Of a stretch of 64,000 nucleotides of DNA, positions 1 to 8,685 are shown in pieces; the stretch's first letter is position 1, and each line of letters opens with the position of its first letter. The notes under the pieces were generated by a model, which was not told the DNA's origin, did not search any database, and was given only the letters and a program-made list of their open reading frames with translations. Made by a program: the position numbers and the translations under genes. Origin of the DNA: Spiribacter salinus M19-40 (GTDB lineage: Bacteria > Pseudomonadota > Gammaproteobacteria > Nitrococcales > Nitrococcaceae); contig NC_021291.1 of the NCBI RefSeq assembly GCF_000319575.2, positions 248,001-312,000 of the forward strand. Reading direction: 5' to 3'.

Positions 1-176
1 CGCAGATCATCGGGATCGTCTCGATCTTTGCCTGGACCTTTGTGGTCAGCTTGATCCTCTGGACCATCCTGAAGGCGGTCATGGGCATCCGTGTGACCGA
101 GGAAGAGGAAGAAACGGGTCTGGACATCACGGAGTGCGGTGTCGAGGCGTATCCGGAGTTTACCCGGACGCAGTAA
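1..176 (+). CDS. Ammonium transporter, C-terminal end (partial)
   Basis: Reading frame open from base 3 to the TAA at 174-176, giving the last 57 residues of a protein that begins before the window. It has one hydrophobic helix (about residues 5-27 of the fragment) and then a short cytoplasmic tail with Glu-rich residues and GLDITECGVEAYPEF. Ammonium transporters of the Amt/MEP family end with a last membrane helix and a GLD-(3)-HGE-AYPEF-like tail that interacts with the regulator GlnK, so the assignment is good. The tail is not a full GlnK-binding match: the usual His is Cys here. A strong intrinsic terminator follows, so this is the last gene of its transcript. No glnK is visible because the upstream side is cut off. 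Confidence 0.85.
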   Translation, partial: QIIGIVSIFAWTFVVSLILWTILKAVMGIRVTEEEEETGLDITECGVEAYPEFTRTQ

Positions 177-200
177 GGGGAATCGCCATCCCCGCACGCA

Positions 201-227
201 ACGGGCGCCCTCGGGCGCCCGTTTTTT
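201..227 (+). terminator. Intrinsic terminator after the ammonium transporter
   Basis: An 8-bp perfect GC stem (202-209 with 214-221) closed by a 4-base loop and followed by six Ts (222-227). It lies 25 bases past the transporter stop codon. This is the only classical terminator I find in the window. Confidence 0.9.
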
Positions 228-283
228 ATGGGGCCGCCCGCCTGGGTTAGACTCCCGCGCCACAGGATCAAGAGGAACAGGTC

Positions 284-1168
284 ATGAACGTTGGTATGGT
301 TGGGTTGGGAGTGATGGGCGCAGCGATGGCCCGGCACCTGTCGAGAGCGGGTCTTCTGACCAGCGTCTGGAATCGCACGCCGGCCCGGGCGGCCTCCCTC
401 GCGGAAGATCTCGGGGTCATGCAAGCCAATGATCTCCCGGACCTTGCGCATCAGTGTGAGGTCATTCTGATTTGTGTCAGTGCGGATGAGGATGTGCGTG
501 AAGTGACTGAGGCGCTGCGCCCGGCGCTGGGCCCTGGGCATGTTCTCGTGGATACCTCCACCATCGGTGTGGATACCGCCGAGGCGCTTGCTGAACAGGT
601 GGCCGCAGTGGGGGCTGCCTTTGTGGACGCGCCGGTGACCGGCGGTGCCGAGGGGGCTGAGGCCGGCACCCTGCAGATCATGACCGGTGGTGATGAAGCG
701 GCGGTCGAGCGGGTTCGCCCGGCGCTTCTGGCCTTCGGCAGCCATGTCACGCACCTGGGGCCTGTGGGGTATGGTCAGCGCGCCAAGGCGGTGAACCAAG
801 TGCTCGCGGCGGGTATGGTCCAGGCCATCAGCGAGGCCCTCGCCTTTGCTGATGCAAGCGGCCTCGATGCTGAACAGCTCCTGCCGGTGTTGTCGGGTGG
901 CGCCGCTGGCAGCCGGCTACTGGAGCGCCGCGGTGCCCGCATACTGGCCCGCGATTTTGAGCCAGGCTTTCGCATGGCACTGCACCACAAGGACCTGCAT
1001 TTATGCCGTCGGCTGTTGCAGTCGCTGGATGTCAACTTGCCGCTCGTGGAGATGACGCTTAAGCACTACGACCGCCTGATGGCGCAGGGGCATGGCGACG
1101 AGGACATGTCGGCGCTTTACCGCCTCAAGCGCGAGCTGTTCGAGACGGGCAATCGCAAGAGTCTTTAA
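284..1168 (+). CDS. NAD(P)-dependent beta-hydroxyacid dehydrogenase (HIBADH/GarR-like)
   Basis: 294 residues, the usual family length. The N-terminus is a Rossmann dinucleotide fold with GLGVMGAAMARHL (about residues 7-19), the hallmark of the 3-hydroxyisobutyrate / tartronate semialdehyde reductase family. DAPVTGGAEGA (about 117-127) is the conserved substrate-binding loop, and the catalytic lysine lies in the helix AKAVNQ (about 168). The C-terminal half is the all-helical domain. Members reduce or oxidise small beta-hydroxyacids or aldehydes (hydroxyisobutyrate, tartronate semialdehyde, succinic semialdehyde); the sequence does not tell which. The ATG has a GAGGAACA ribosome site about 8 bases upstream. 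The stop codon overlaps the convergent SPOR gene by 4 bases. No pathway neighbours help with the substrate. Confidence 0.85.
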   Translation: MNVGMVGLGVMGAAMARHLSRAGLLTSVWNRTPARAASLAEDLGVMQANDLPDLAHQCEVILICVSADEDVREVTEALRPALGPGHVLVDTSTIGVDTAEALAEQVAAVGAAFVDAPVTGGAEGAEAGTLQIMTGGDEAAVERVRPALLAFGSHVTHLGPVGYGQRAKAVNQVLAAGMVQAISEALAFADASGLDAEQLLPVLSGGAAGSRLLERRGARILARDFEPGFRMALHHKDLHLCRRLLQSLDVNLPLVEMTLKHYDRLMAQGHGDEDMSALYRLKRELFETGNRKSL

Positions 1169-1800
1169 CCGCCGCCTCCGCGCAGCAGGATGGCATCAAT
1201 GGCCTGGCCCGCCATGCGCTGGCGGACGGTGTTGACGTTTTCAAGGCTACTGAATGGCCCGATGCGCACGCGATGCCAGGTTTCGCCGCCGGGCAATTCA
1301 ACCGTCTGTATACGGGCCTCGATACCGAGCAGGGCCAGGTTGGCGCGCAATGCATCGGCATCATCCGCCTGGCGGAATGAGCCCGCCTGTAACAGGTAGC
1401 GCTCGGTGTCACCCGCCGGTGCGGAGTCGCTCGCGTCTTGATCAGCCGCTGGTCCATCCTGTTCACGCAGGGATGGGAGCGCACCCGCGTTGTCCACGGC
1501 GCCGGATTCTTGTGTCGCCACTTCCACCTCCTGCTCACTCAGCAGGCGGTAGAACTCAAAACGCGGGCCATCGTCTTCGGCTGATGCGCTCGCCGGTTCG
1601 TTGCTGGGGTTTTTGGCATCCGTGTCAGGTGTCTCTGGCCGGGTGTGCTCCAGATGCACCATCAGGGCAACGAAAAGCCCCATGACCAGACCACTGGCCC
1701 AGCCGATCATGAGCAGACGCCGGGCGTTGACCGGCTTTTTCGGCCGCCGCGCCTGGCCGCCGCTGGATGCCCGCTTTCGAGGCGGCGTTTTGTCTGCCAT
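1165..1800 (-). CDS. SPOR-domain inner-membrane protein (FtsN-like)
   Basis: 211 residues. A Lys/Arg-rich cytoplasmic start (residues 1-27) precedes one transmembrane helix (about 29-47), then an acidic, Ala/Ser/Asp-rich periplasmic linker, and a C-terminal SPOR domain (about 132-206) with the YLLQAGSF start and the RVRIGPF strand typical of the fold. SPOR domains bind glycan strands stripped of stem peptides at the septum, so a role in cell division is likely. Architecture and position right after argS match the FtsN-like proteins found beside argS in many gammaproteobacteria, but true FtsN also carries an essential short helical segment that I cannot identify here. Starts 3 bases after the argS stop, so it is translationally linked to argS. 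Confidence 0.8.
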   Translation of the reverse strand: MADKTPPRKRASSGGQARRPKKPVNARRLLMIGWASGLVMGLFVALMVHLEHTRPETPDTDAKNPSNEPASASAEDDGPRFEFYRLLSEQEVEVATQESGAVDNAGALPSLREQDGPAADQDASDSAPAGDTERYLLQAGSFRQADDADALRANLALLGIEARIQTVELPGGETWHRVRIGPFSSLENVNTVRQRMAGQAIDAILLRGGGG

Positions 1801-1803
1801 GGC

Positions 1804-3564
1804 CTACATTGCCTCCGGGGCCGAGACGCCGAGGATCGCCAGTCCGTTGCGGATCACTTGTCGCGTGGCCGTGATCAGGGCGAGCCTGGCGTCCCGCAGT
1901 TGATCGTCTTCGACCAGAAAGGTGTGGGCGTTGTAGTAGGTATGGAACGCGCCCGCCAGTTCGCGCAGATACTGAGCGAGTTGATGAGGCTCATGGGTGT
2001 CCGCCGCCGAGTCGATCAACTCCGGATAGCGACCCAGCTCGTTAATCAGCGCCTGTTCGTGATCGGCGTCAAGCGTGTTGACGTGCGCTAATCCACGCTC
2101 GAGGTCATGCACCTGCCCGCGCTCCTGCATCTGACCGAGCACGCTGCAGATACGGGCATGCGCGTACTGGACGTAGTAGACCGGGTTGTCGTTGGACTGG
2201 GACTTGGCCAGATCAAGATCGAAATCCAGGTGCTGCTCAGGCCGGCGCATGACATAGAAAAACCGCGCGGCGTCATTTCCGACCTCTTCCCGCAGCGCCC
2301 GTAAGGTCACGAATTCACCCGAGCGCGTCGACATCTGCAGGCGTTCCTGGCCGCGGTAGAGGATAGCGAATTGCACCAGCCGAAAGATAAGCCGACTGGT
2401 GTCGTGATCGAAGGCCGCCAGGCTGGCGCGCACTCGGGCCATGTACCCGTGGTGATCTGCCCCGAAAACATCAATGGCGCGCTGAAAACCGCGTTCGAAT
2501 TTATCAAGGTGGTAGGCAATGTCCGAGGCAAAGTAAGTGGCCTGGCCATCCGCCCGGCGCACCACCCGGTCTTTTTCGTCGCCATACTCGCTTGAGCGGA
2601 ACCACTCGGCGCCCTCCGCCTCATAGAGCGCGCCGGCCTCACGCAGTCGTGCCAGTGCCCGGTCGACGGCGCCAGTCTCGACCAGCTGCGCTTCGCTGAA
2701 CCAGCGATCGTAGTGCACGCCAAACGCCGCCAGGTCTTCTGCGATGTCGGCTGTAATGGCCTGAACAGCGGCCAGGCGAACCTCGTTATAGCGCGTCTCA
2801 CCTAATTGCTCGCGGGCGCGATGGATCAGGGCATCGATGTAGCGCTCTTTGTCACCACCGGCATTGGCGTCGGCCGGCAGATCCGCCAGCAGCTCGCTGG
2901 CGCTGATCCGGTAGCGCTCTCCCTGTTTTGCCTCGAGGTCTCGGGCAATCGTGTGAATGTAGTCGCCGCGGTAGCCGTTGACCGGAAAGGGGATCGTTTC
3001 GCCCCGATGCTCGAGATAACGAACCAGGACGCTGGCGGTGAGGATGTGCATCTGCCGACCCGCGTCGTTGACGTAGTACTCCCGATGGACGCTTTGCCCC
3101 GCGGCTTCCAGTAGATTGCCTAGCGCGGCACCGAATGCGGCACCCCGGCCGTGCCCCACATGCAGCGGTCCCGTGGGATTGGCAGAGACAAACTCCAGCA
3201 GAATGCGCTCGGCATCGTTGCGTTGGCGGCGTCCGAAGTTCTGGCCCTCGTGATGGATGCGTGCGATGACCGCCGCCGCTGCATCCTGGGTCAGGAAAAA
3301 GTTGATGAACCCCGGACCTGCCACTTCCACCTTGGCGACATGGGGATGGGTGGGCATGCCTTCGACGAATGCCTGCGCCAGATCACGGGGCCGCTCACCG
3401 AATGGCTTGGCGAGCCGCATGGCGAGGTTGCTGGCGTAGTCGCCGTGGTCACTGCCCCGGCCTCGCTCGATCTGGACCTCGAGGTCAGCCGGACGGTCGG
3501 CGCCGTTGGCGGAACAGTATGACTGAAGGCCCTGACGCAGCAGTTCGGCGAGTTCTTCTTTCAT
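1804..3564 (-). CDS. argS: Arginyl-tRNA synthetase
   Basis: 586 residues, normal for the class I enzyme that charges tRNA-Arg. The N-terminal domain is followed by ANPTGPLHVGHGRGAA (about residues 129-144), the HIGH signature in its HVGH form. Later comes LQMSTRSGEFVTL, the KMSKS loop in the relaxed QMSTR form that is normal for ArgS. The C-terminal DALR anticodon-binding domain includes the tract around VYYVQYAHAR. The gene is separated from priA by 68 bases containing a plausible promoter and is followed directly by the SPOR gene. Confidence 0.97.
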   Translation of the reverse strand: MKEELAELLRQGLQSYCSANGADRPADLEVQIERGRGSDHGDYASNLAMRLAKPFGERPRDLAQAFVEGMPTHPHVAKVEVAGPGFINFFLTQDAAAAVIARIHHEGQNFGRRQRNDAERILLEFVSANPTGPLHVGHGRGAAFGAALGNLLEAAGQSVHREYYVNDAGRQMHILTASVLVRYLEHRGETIPFPVNGYRGDYIHTIARDLEAKQGERYRISASELLADLPADANAGGDKERYIDALIHRAREQLGETRYNEVRLAAVQAITADIAEDLAAFGVHYDRWFSEAQLVETGAVDRALARLREAGALYEAEGAEWFRSSEYGDEKDRVVRRADGQATYFASDIAYHLDKFERGFQRAIDVFGADHHGYMARVRASLAAFDHDTSRLIFRLVQFAILYRGQERLQMSTRSGEFVTLRALREEVGNDAARFFYVMRRPEQHLDFDLDLAKSQSNDNPVYYVQYAHARICSVLGQMQERGQVHDLERGLAHVNTLDADHEQALINELGRYPELIDSAADTHEPHQLAQYLRELAGAFHTYYNAHTFLVEDDQLRDARLALITATRQVIRNGLAILGVSAPEAM

Positions 3565-3600
3565 GGATGGAAGGCGTGTCCGGATAGCGAAAGACGCTCC

Positions 3601-3628
3601 ATTATCCGGTCTGACTCACGCTGTTCAA
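3601..3628 (-). promoter_or_regulatory. Candidate argS promoter overlapping a dyad
   Basis: On the minus strand, TTGAAC (3628-3623, 4 of 6 to the -35 consensus), a 16-bp spacer, then GATAAT (3606-3601, 5 of 6 to the -10). Transcription would start near 3594, about 30 bases before the argS ATG. The -10 lies in one arm of an inverted repeat, CCGGATA at 3580-3586 and TATCCGG at 3603-3609, which could be an operator or the 3' hairpin of priA. Confidence 0.45.
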
Positions 3629-3632
3629 GCAC

Positions 3633-5822
3633 CTACAGCATCTCGGCGGGATCGACATCAACCGACCACCGCACCCGTCGCGCCATGGGGAGTGCCGAGA
3701 CGCCAGGCAGCCAGTCTGTTAACAGCGCCTGAAGCGTCCCGCGCTGATTGGCCTGGAGCATGAGTTGCGCTCGGTAGCGGCCGGCCCGGCGCTCCATCGG
3801 CGATGGGTAAGGCCCGAGCACTTCCACTGATGAGTCGGTCGGCAGCGTGGCTGCTGCGGCCTTCAGAAAGTTGAGGGGGGCTGTCTGGCCGGGTGCCTCG
3901 GCACGGATGAGCGCCATGGCCCGAGCGGGCGGCAGGCCGGCTGCCTCTCGCTCAGTGAGCGCAGCCTCGGCGAATGCGGGGTAACCCCCGTGAATCAGGG
4001 TCTGGAGTAACGGGTGCTCTGGCTGGTGGGTCTGGATGACCACCTCACCCGCCCGCTCGGCACGCCCGGCGCGACCGGCTACCTGGATAACCAGCTGCGC
4101 GAGCCGCTCCGGTGATCGGAAGTCCGCCCCGAACAGGCCCTGGTCTGCATTGATGATCGCGACCAGCGTGACCGCGGGTAGGTGATGGCCCTTGGCCAGC
4201 ATTTGCGTGCCGAGCAGCAATTGGGCTTCACCGCGCTGGGCGGCGGCCATGTGCTGCTCAAACCGGCCGCGCTGCCGGGTGCTGTCGCGGTCGATGCGCA
4301 CCATCGGCGTATCGGGTAGGGCTGTCTGTAACGCGCCTTCGATGCGCTCTGTGCCCAGTCCGAGAGGGCGTAGGTCCACGCTGTTGCAGCTGGGGCAGAC
4401 CGCTGGCACTGGGGTTTCGCGGTCACAGTGGTGGCAGTGCAGCCGTGAGCGGCCACGGTGGTAGGTGTAACGGGCATCACACCGATCACATTCAGCCAGC
4501 CACCCGCATTCATGGCAGATCAGCGTGGGGGAAAAGCCGCGGCGATTCAGAAACAAAAGCACCTGTCCGTCGTTATCCAGATGCTGTCGCACCGTGCTGA
4601 GCAATGGCGCCGATAGCCCCTCGGTTGTGGGCTGGCCGCGCATGTCGAGCAGCCGCAGTTGCGGTGGCCGGGCATTGCCCGCCCGCTCAGTCAGGCGGTA
4701 ATGGGTGTAGCGCCCCGCTCGGGCGTTCGCCAGGCTCTCGAGTGAGGGTGTTGCGGTCCCCATGGCGATGGGGCATTCCAAGCGGTGCGCACGCATCACC
4801 GCGAGATCCCGAGCGGAATAACGAAAGCCCTCCTGCTGTTTGAGCGAGGCGTCGTGTTCTTCATCAACAATGATTAGTCCGGGCCGGCGAAGCGGAGCGA
4901 ACACGGCGGAGCGCGTTCCGATGATGACATCGGCGGCGCCGCTGCCGGCTGCCAGCCAGGCGTTCAGGCGTTCGCCATCCGCCAGACCGGAGTGAAGGAC
5001 GGCGATCTTTGCACTGAGCCGGGCCTGAAACCGTGAGACCAGCTGAGGGGTCAACCCGATTTCCGGCACAATGACCAGCGATTGCAGGCCCATCGCCGTC
5101 GCCCGGGCAATGGCATCGAGATACACCTCGGTCTTGCCGCTACCGGTCACGCCGTCCACGAGGGTCACCTGATGGCCAGCACCGGGCTGGAGGGCGGAGG
5201 TGGCCTGGGCTTGCTCGGGGTTTAACGCGGGTGCCCCCTCCGTCCCACGACCGGTGATCAGCCCGTAGTCCGCCCGTTCCACGGCTGTTGCATACCCACG
5301 CTCCACCAAGCGCTGCAGCGCACCTCGGGCATCCCCGCCCAACCCGGCGAGCTGGCCGGCCGGTAAGTCATCCGTGCTGCGCAGGGCGTCCAGCAGCGCA
5401 GCCTGACGCGGTGCACGGCGTCGCAGGGCCTCGATGTCCGCCTCGTCGCCGGCCGGGGTCAGCTGCCAGCGCGTCTCGCTGGCTGGCTCGGCGGGATAAC
5501 CCTGGCGTAGCCGGGCGGGCAGTGCGGTGGCGATGCAATCGCCAATGGGGTGGTGATAGTAGCGCGCGCTCCAGCTAATCAGCCCGAGCAGTTCGGAATC
5601 GAGCAGGGGCTGGAGATCAAGGACCTGGGTGATTTGCCGCAGGCGATGTCCAGCGAGCCCGGGATCGCGCGGTGGTCCGGTCACCATACCGACCATCTGC
5701 CGGCGCCCCAGGGGGACGCGCACCCGCGCACCGACGACCGGTGGGGTGTCTGTCTCCGGGGGCAGGTAGTCCAGCGATCGGGGAAAGGGGCCAGAAACGG
5801 CAACGGGTATCGTCTGCGCCAT
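3633..5822 (-). CDS. priA: Primosomal protein N' (replication restart helicase)
   Basis: 729 residues from the ATG at 5822; a TTG 36 bases upstream would add 12 residues, but the ATG gives the usual MAQTIPVAV-type family start. PriA is a 3'-5' helicase that recognises stalled forks and reloads DnaB. It has the N-terminal DNA-binding domain, Walker A GVTGSGKTEVYL, a DEEHD box, and eight cysteines in four pairs (CHEC, CDRC, CHHC, CPSC) that bind two structural zincs between helicase lobes. The C-terminal helicase motif with QVAGRAGRAERAG is intact. It faces the next gene divergently across 67 bases. Confidence 0.96.
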   Translation of the reverse strand: MAQTIPVAVSGPFPRSLDYLPPETDTPPVVGARVRVPLGRRQMVGMVTGPPRDPGLAGHRLRQITQVLDLQPLLDSELLGLISWSARYYHHPIGDCIATALPARLRQGYPAEPASETRWQLTPAGDEADIEALRRRAPRQAALLDALRSTDDLPAGQLAGLGGDARGALQRLVERGYATAVERADYGLITGRGTEGAPALNPEQAQATSALQPGAGHQVTLVDGVTGSGKTEVYLDAIARATAMGLQSLVIVPEIGLTPQLVSRFQARLSAKIAVLHSGLADGERLNAWLAAGSGAADVIIGTRSAVFAPLRRPGLIIVDEEHDASLKQQEGFRYSARDLAVMRAHRLECPIAMGTATPSLESLANARAGRYTHYRLTERAGNARPPQLRLLDMRGQPTTEGLSAPLLSTVRQHLDNDGQVLLFLNRRGFSPTLICHECGWLAECDRCDARYTYHRGRSRLHCHHCDRETPVPAVCPSCNSVDLRPLGLGTERIEGALQTALPDTPMVRIDRDSTRQRGRFEQHMAAAQRGEAQLLLGTQMLAKGHHLPAVTLVAIINADQGLFGADFRSPERLAQLVIQVAGRAGRAERAGEVVIQTHQPEHPLLQTLIHGGYPAFAEAALTEREAAGLPPARAMALIRAEAPGQTAPLNFLKAAAATLPTDSSVEVLGPYPSPMERRAGRYRAQLMLQANQRGTLQALLTDWLPGVSALPMARRVRWSVDVDPAEML

Positions 5823-5889
5823 GGGGGGGATTGTTGGCTTCGGTTGAGGTACGCGCAAGTCTGAAGGGACAGACTGCTAGACTAGCGCA

Positions 5890-6453
5890 ATGCAGCGTGA
5901 GTCAGATCCAGAGGCGACTGGGGCAATGGCGGAGGCGGTGTGGCAGTTCACCTTGTCGCTCTATGACCAGCCGGGTGTTGCGTCGGCCTGCCTCTCGCTC
6001 CAGGCCCGCCGAGGCGTTGGTGTGAGCGCGTTGCTGGCGCTCATCGGGCTCGCGGCGGCGGGTCGCCCGGCGTTGGAGAAAAACGCCATGGAGGCGACGC
6101 TGGCGCGGGCCGAACACTTTCAGCAGGCGGTGATTGAGCCGCTGCGCGCGGCGCGTCGGGGCGTTCGCGGCGCCATGGCACCGGCCATTGAGGCTGACGC
6201 GCATGCGCTGCGTCATGATTTGCAGGCCAGGGAGATTGAGGCTGAGCGGTTACAGCAACAATTGCTGGTGGCGGACTACGCCGCCAGCGGTCTGTCTGAG
6301 CTGCCCTGGACAGAGGCCGTCCGCCTCAACGCCTTGGTTTATCTGGCCGGCAAAAATGCATCGGCCTCATCCGAGGATGAGGCCGATCTTGAGCAGATTC
6401 TGGCGCCATTACTGAATGGCGCCGTTGGCCGACCTGAACCTCAGCGCAACTGA
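5890..6453 (+). CDS. Conserved TIGR02444/DUF2390-family protein
   Basis: 187 residues, mostly helical and rich in Ala, Leu and Arg, with no signal peptide or membrane segment. The start FTLSLYDQPGVASACLSLQ (about residues 19-37) matches the conserved block of the TIGR02444 (DUF2390) family: an aromatic, LY, PGV and CL-LQ pattern seen in small uncharacterised gammaproteobacterial proteins. Function unknown; I do not see catalytic motifs. The gene diverges from priA and its last 13 bases overlap the convergent Gly-rich protein gene. An upstream hairpin (GTCTG/CAGAC, 5859-5874) lies just before the start, and the leader is very short. Confidence 0.7.
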   Translation: MQRESDPEATGAMAEAVWQFTLSLYDQPGVASACLSLQARRGVGVSALLALIGLAAAGRPALEKNAMEATLARAEHFQQAVIEPLRAARRGVRGAMAPAIEADAHALRHDLQAREIEAERLQQQLLVADYAASGLSELPWTEAVRLNALVYLAGKNASASSEDEADLEQILAPLLNGAVGRPEPQRN

Positions 6454-6869
6454 ATCCCGCCGCCTGGCACGCCGCCACCCGGTGCGCCGCCACCACCGCC
6501 AGGCATGCCGCCACCGCCCATCTGATCGGGCGTCATGATGCGCGAGGCCTGTTCACGCTGCATTTCCTTGAGCTGCTCCATGGTCTGCTCAAGCGCCGTG
6601 TGAGCAGCCTCCGGGAAGGCCGCCAGCGCCTCCTCCAGTGTGGCGACCTCTAGCTCGAAGTTGAGCGGCAGGGCGCCAGCTGGTGTCATGACCTGGGTGG
6701 AGCCAACGAACAGCACCGAACGGCTGCTATCCGGCTGGCCATCCTGCGTGACGGGGGTCAGGCGCTGGATGCTGCCGACTCGACGGTCGGTGAAGTTCTC
6801 TTCCTGATACAGCCCATCGCTATCCAGGTTGAGCTGCTCGAGGATCTGCTGTTTCTCGGGATCGCTCAT
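6441..6869 (-). CDS. Uncharacterised small protein with Gly/Pro-rich tail, in the pnt operon
   Basis: 142 residues. Residues 1-110 form a soluble mixed alpha/beta region; residues 111-142 are almost only Gly, Pro, Met and Ala (GGGGMPGGGGGAPGGG). No signal peptide, membrane helix or known motif. A good GGAG ribosome site precedes the ATG. It starts 17 bases after the pntB stop on the same strand, so it is probably cotranscribed with the transhydrogenase genes. I do not recognise the family; the predicted small domain followed by a sticky tail suggests a protein-protein interaction role rather than an enzyme, but that is inference. Its 3' end overlaps the opposite gene by 13 bases. Confidence 0.6.
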   Translation of the reverse strand: MSDPEKQQILEQLNLDSDGLYQEENFTDRRVGSIQRLTPVTQDGQPDSSRSVLFVGSTQVMTPAGALPLNFELEVATLEEALAAFPEAAHTALEQTMEQLKEMQREQASRIMTPDQMGGGGMPGGGGGAPGGGVPGGGIQLR

Positions 6870-6886
6870 GTTGACTCCTGTCGGAC

Positions 6887-8380
6887 TTACAGCCCTTTAA
6901 CTGCCTGTACCATGCCGCTGGCCACCTTCTGACCATCGCCGAACACCATGCGGGTGTTGTCGCCGACGAACAGCGCGTTCTCGACACCGGAGAAGCCGGC
7001 GCCACGCCCGCGTTTGATGACCAGCACGTTCTCCGCCTCATCAACATTGAGAATCGGCATCCCGTAGATCGGGCTGGCGGCATCATCACGGGCAGCCGGA
7101 TTGACCACGTCGTTGGCACCAATCACCACGGCAACGTCCGTCATCGCGAACTCTTCGTTGATGTCTTCCATGTCGTAGATCATGTCGTATGGCACGCCGG
7201 CCTCGGCCAGCAGCACGTTCATGTGCCCGGGCATACGCCCTGCCACCGGGTGGATGGCGAACTTCACTTCAACGCCGCGATCCTGCAGCAGCTCAACGAG
7301 CTCCCACATCTTGTGCTGAGCCTGGGCAACCGCCATGCCGTAGCCCGGCACGATGATGACGCGCTCGGCATAGGCCATCATGATGCCCGCATCCTCGGCG
7401 CTGACGTCTTTCATCTCGCCCTCGAGGGCCTCACTCGCGCTCTGCGTGTCGGCACCGAAGCCGGCGAACAGGACGTTGGTGATGGAGCGGTTCATGGCCT
7501 TGGCCATGAGCTGGGTGAGCAGTGTGCCTGCGGCACCCACCACGGTACCGGCGATGATCATGGCCGGGTTGCCGATGGCATAGCCCTCAAAGCCGACCGC
7601 AAGTCCGGTCAATGCGTTGAAAAGGGAAATGATGACCGGCATGTCCGCGCCGCCAATGGGGACTGCGACAAAGACGCCGAACAGCAAGCCCAGGGCAAAG
7701 AAGAGGGTCACCACCAAGATGCTGTCGGTAAAGAACGTCATGATGCCAAAGACGATGGCCAGCACGAACACCAGGAGGTTCACGTACTTCTGACCCGGCA
7801 CCAGGCTGTTACGCTTCATGCGCCCGTCAAGCTTCGCCCAGGCGATGAGTGAGCCCGAGAATGCGACGGTGCCGATCAGCGCGCCAAGAATAGCGAGTAT
7901 GGCCACGTCTGCCCCGAGCGCGCTGGCGATGTTGGCACTGCCCGCACCCTCGGCTCGCAGCGCCGCCTCGGCAGCCGCCATGCTGATCCCCGCATCGGAG
8001 GCGAGGGCCTGTGCCTGTGATTGCAGGCCTTCAGGCAGCATGCGCAGTGCCCGCAGCATCTCGACACCGGCGATCGCCGCGGCCGCGCCGCCGCCCATGC
8101 CATTGTAGAGCGCGACCATCTGTGGCATTTCGGTCATCGCCACACGACGACCTGACCACCACGCCAGACCGCCGGCCACGGCAATGCCAATGACGATGAG
8201 AATGGTGTTTGTGAGCCCCTGCACCGCGGGGTGCAGGAAGGTGACGAGTGTGGCGAGCACCATGCCGACACCGGCCCAGACGATGCCTCGACGGGCGGTT
8301 TTCGGCGAGCTCATCGCCTTCAGCCCGAGGATGAACAGGACCGCGGCAATGAGATAACTCAGTTGGACGATGAAATTCAT
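6887..8380 (-). CDS. pntB: NAD(P) transhydrogenase subunit beta
   Basis: 497 residues. Nine or so membrane helices fill residues 1-290, followed by the soluble NADP(H)-binding domain III with IVPGYGMAVAQAQ (the GYG-A-AQ NADP-binding motif), HPVAGRMPGHMNVLLAEA, and IGANDVVNPAA (all conserved domain III loops). Together with the two alpha subunits it couples proton entry to hydride transfer from NADH to NADP+, making NADPH. The ATG overlaps the pntAb stop as ATGA, which implies translational coupling. Confidence 0.96.
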   Translation of the reverse strand: MNFIVQLSYLIAAVLFILGLKAMSSPKTARRGIVWAGVGMVLATLVTFLHPAVQGLTNTILIVIGIAVAGGLAWWSGRRVAMTEMPQMVALYNGMGGGAAAAIAGVEMLRALRMLPEGLQSQAQALASDAGISMAAAEAALRAEGAGSANIASALGADVAILAILGALIGTVAFSGSLIAWAKLDGRMKRNSLVPGQKYVNLLVFVLAIVFGIMTFFTDSILVVTLFFALGLLFGVFVAVPIGGADMPVIISLFNALTGLAVGFEGYAIGNPAMIIAGTVVGAAGTLLTQLMAKAMNRSITNVLFAGFGADTQSASEALEGEMKDVSAEDAGIMMAYAERVIIVPGYGMAVAQAQHKMWELVELLQDRGVEVKFAIHPVAGRMPGHMNVLLAEAGVPYDMIYDMEDINEEFAMTDVAVVIGANDVVNPAARDDAASPIYGMPILNVDEAENVLVIKRGRGAGFSGVENALFVGDNTRMVFGDGQKVASGMVQAVKGL

Positions 8381-8685
8381 TCCTGCGCCCCCTTCTTCTG
8401 CTCATCCTTGCTCTTGAACATCTCGAGCATCCGTTCGGTGACGACATAACCGCCGACGGCATTACCAGCCGCGAGGATGACGGCAATAAAGCCGACGATC
8501 TGCTCCGCCGTGCTCTCGGCGTGCCCGAGGACCACCATGGCGCCGACCACGACGATGCCGTGAACGAAGTTCGAGCCAGACATGAGCGGCGTATGCAGGA
8601 TCACGGGCACCCGGCTGATCACCTCGAAGCCGGCGAAGCCCGCCAGCATGAAAATATAGATTGCGACAAAGCCTTCAATCGCCAT
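8377..8685 (-). CDS. pntAb: NAD(P) transhydrogenase alpha subunit, membrane part
   Basis: 102 residues with three hydrophobic helices (about 8-25, 36-60, 62-82). HTPLMSGSNFVHGIV is the conserved membrane block of the PntA C-terminus. In E. coli this region is fused to the nucleotide-binding part; here it is a separate gene, as in Rhodospirillum rubrum. Its ATG shares one base with the pntAa stop (TAATG). A GGAGACAAG ribosome site lies just upstream. Confidence 0.93.
   Translation of the reverse strand: MAIEGFVAIYIFMLAGFAGFEVISRVPVILHTPLMSGSNFVHGIVVVGAMVVLGHAESTAEQIVGFIAVILAAGNAVGGYVVTERMLEMFKSKDEQKKGAQE

Noticed and set aside
5823-5858. TTG start 36 bases upstream for priA
   Set aside because: Would add 12 unconserved residues and is a rarer start codon; the ATG at 5822 gives the usual PriA N-terminus.
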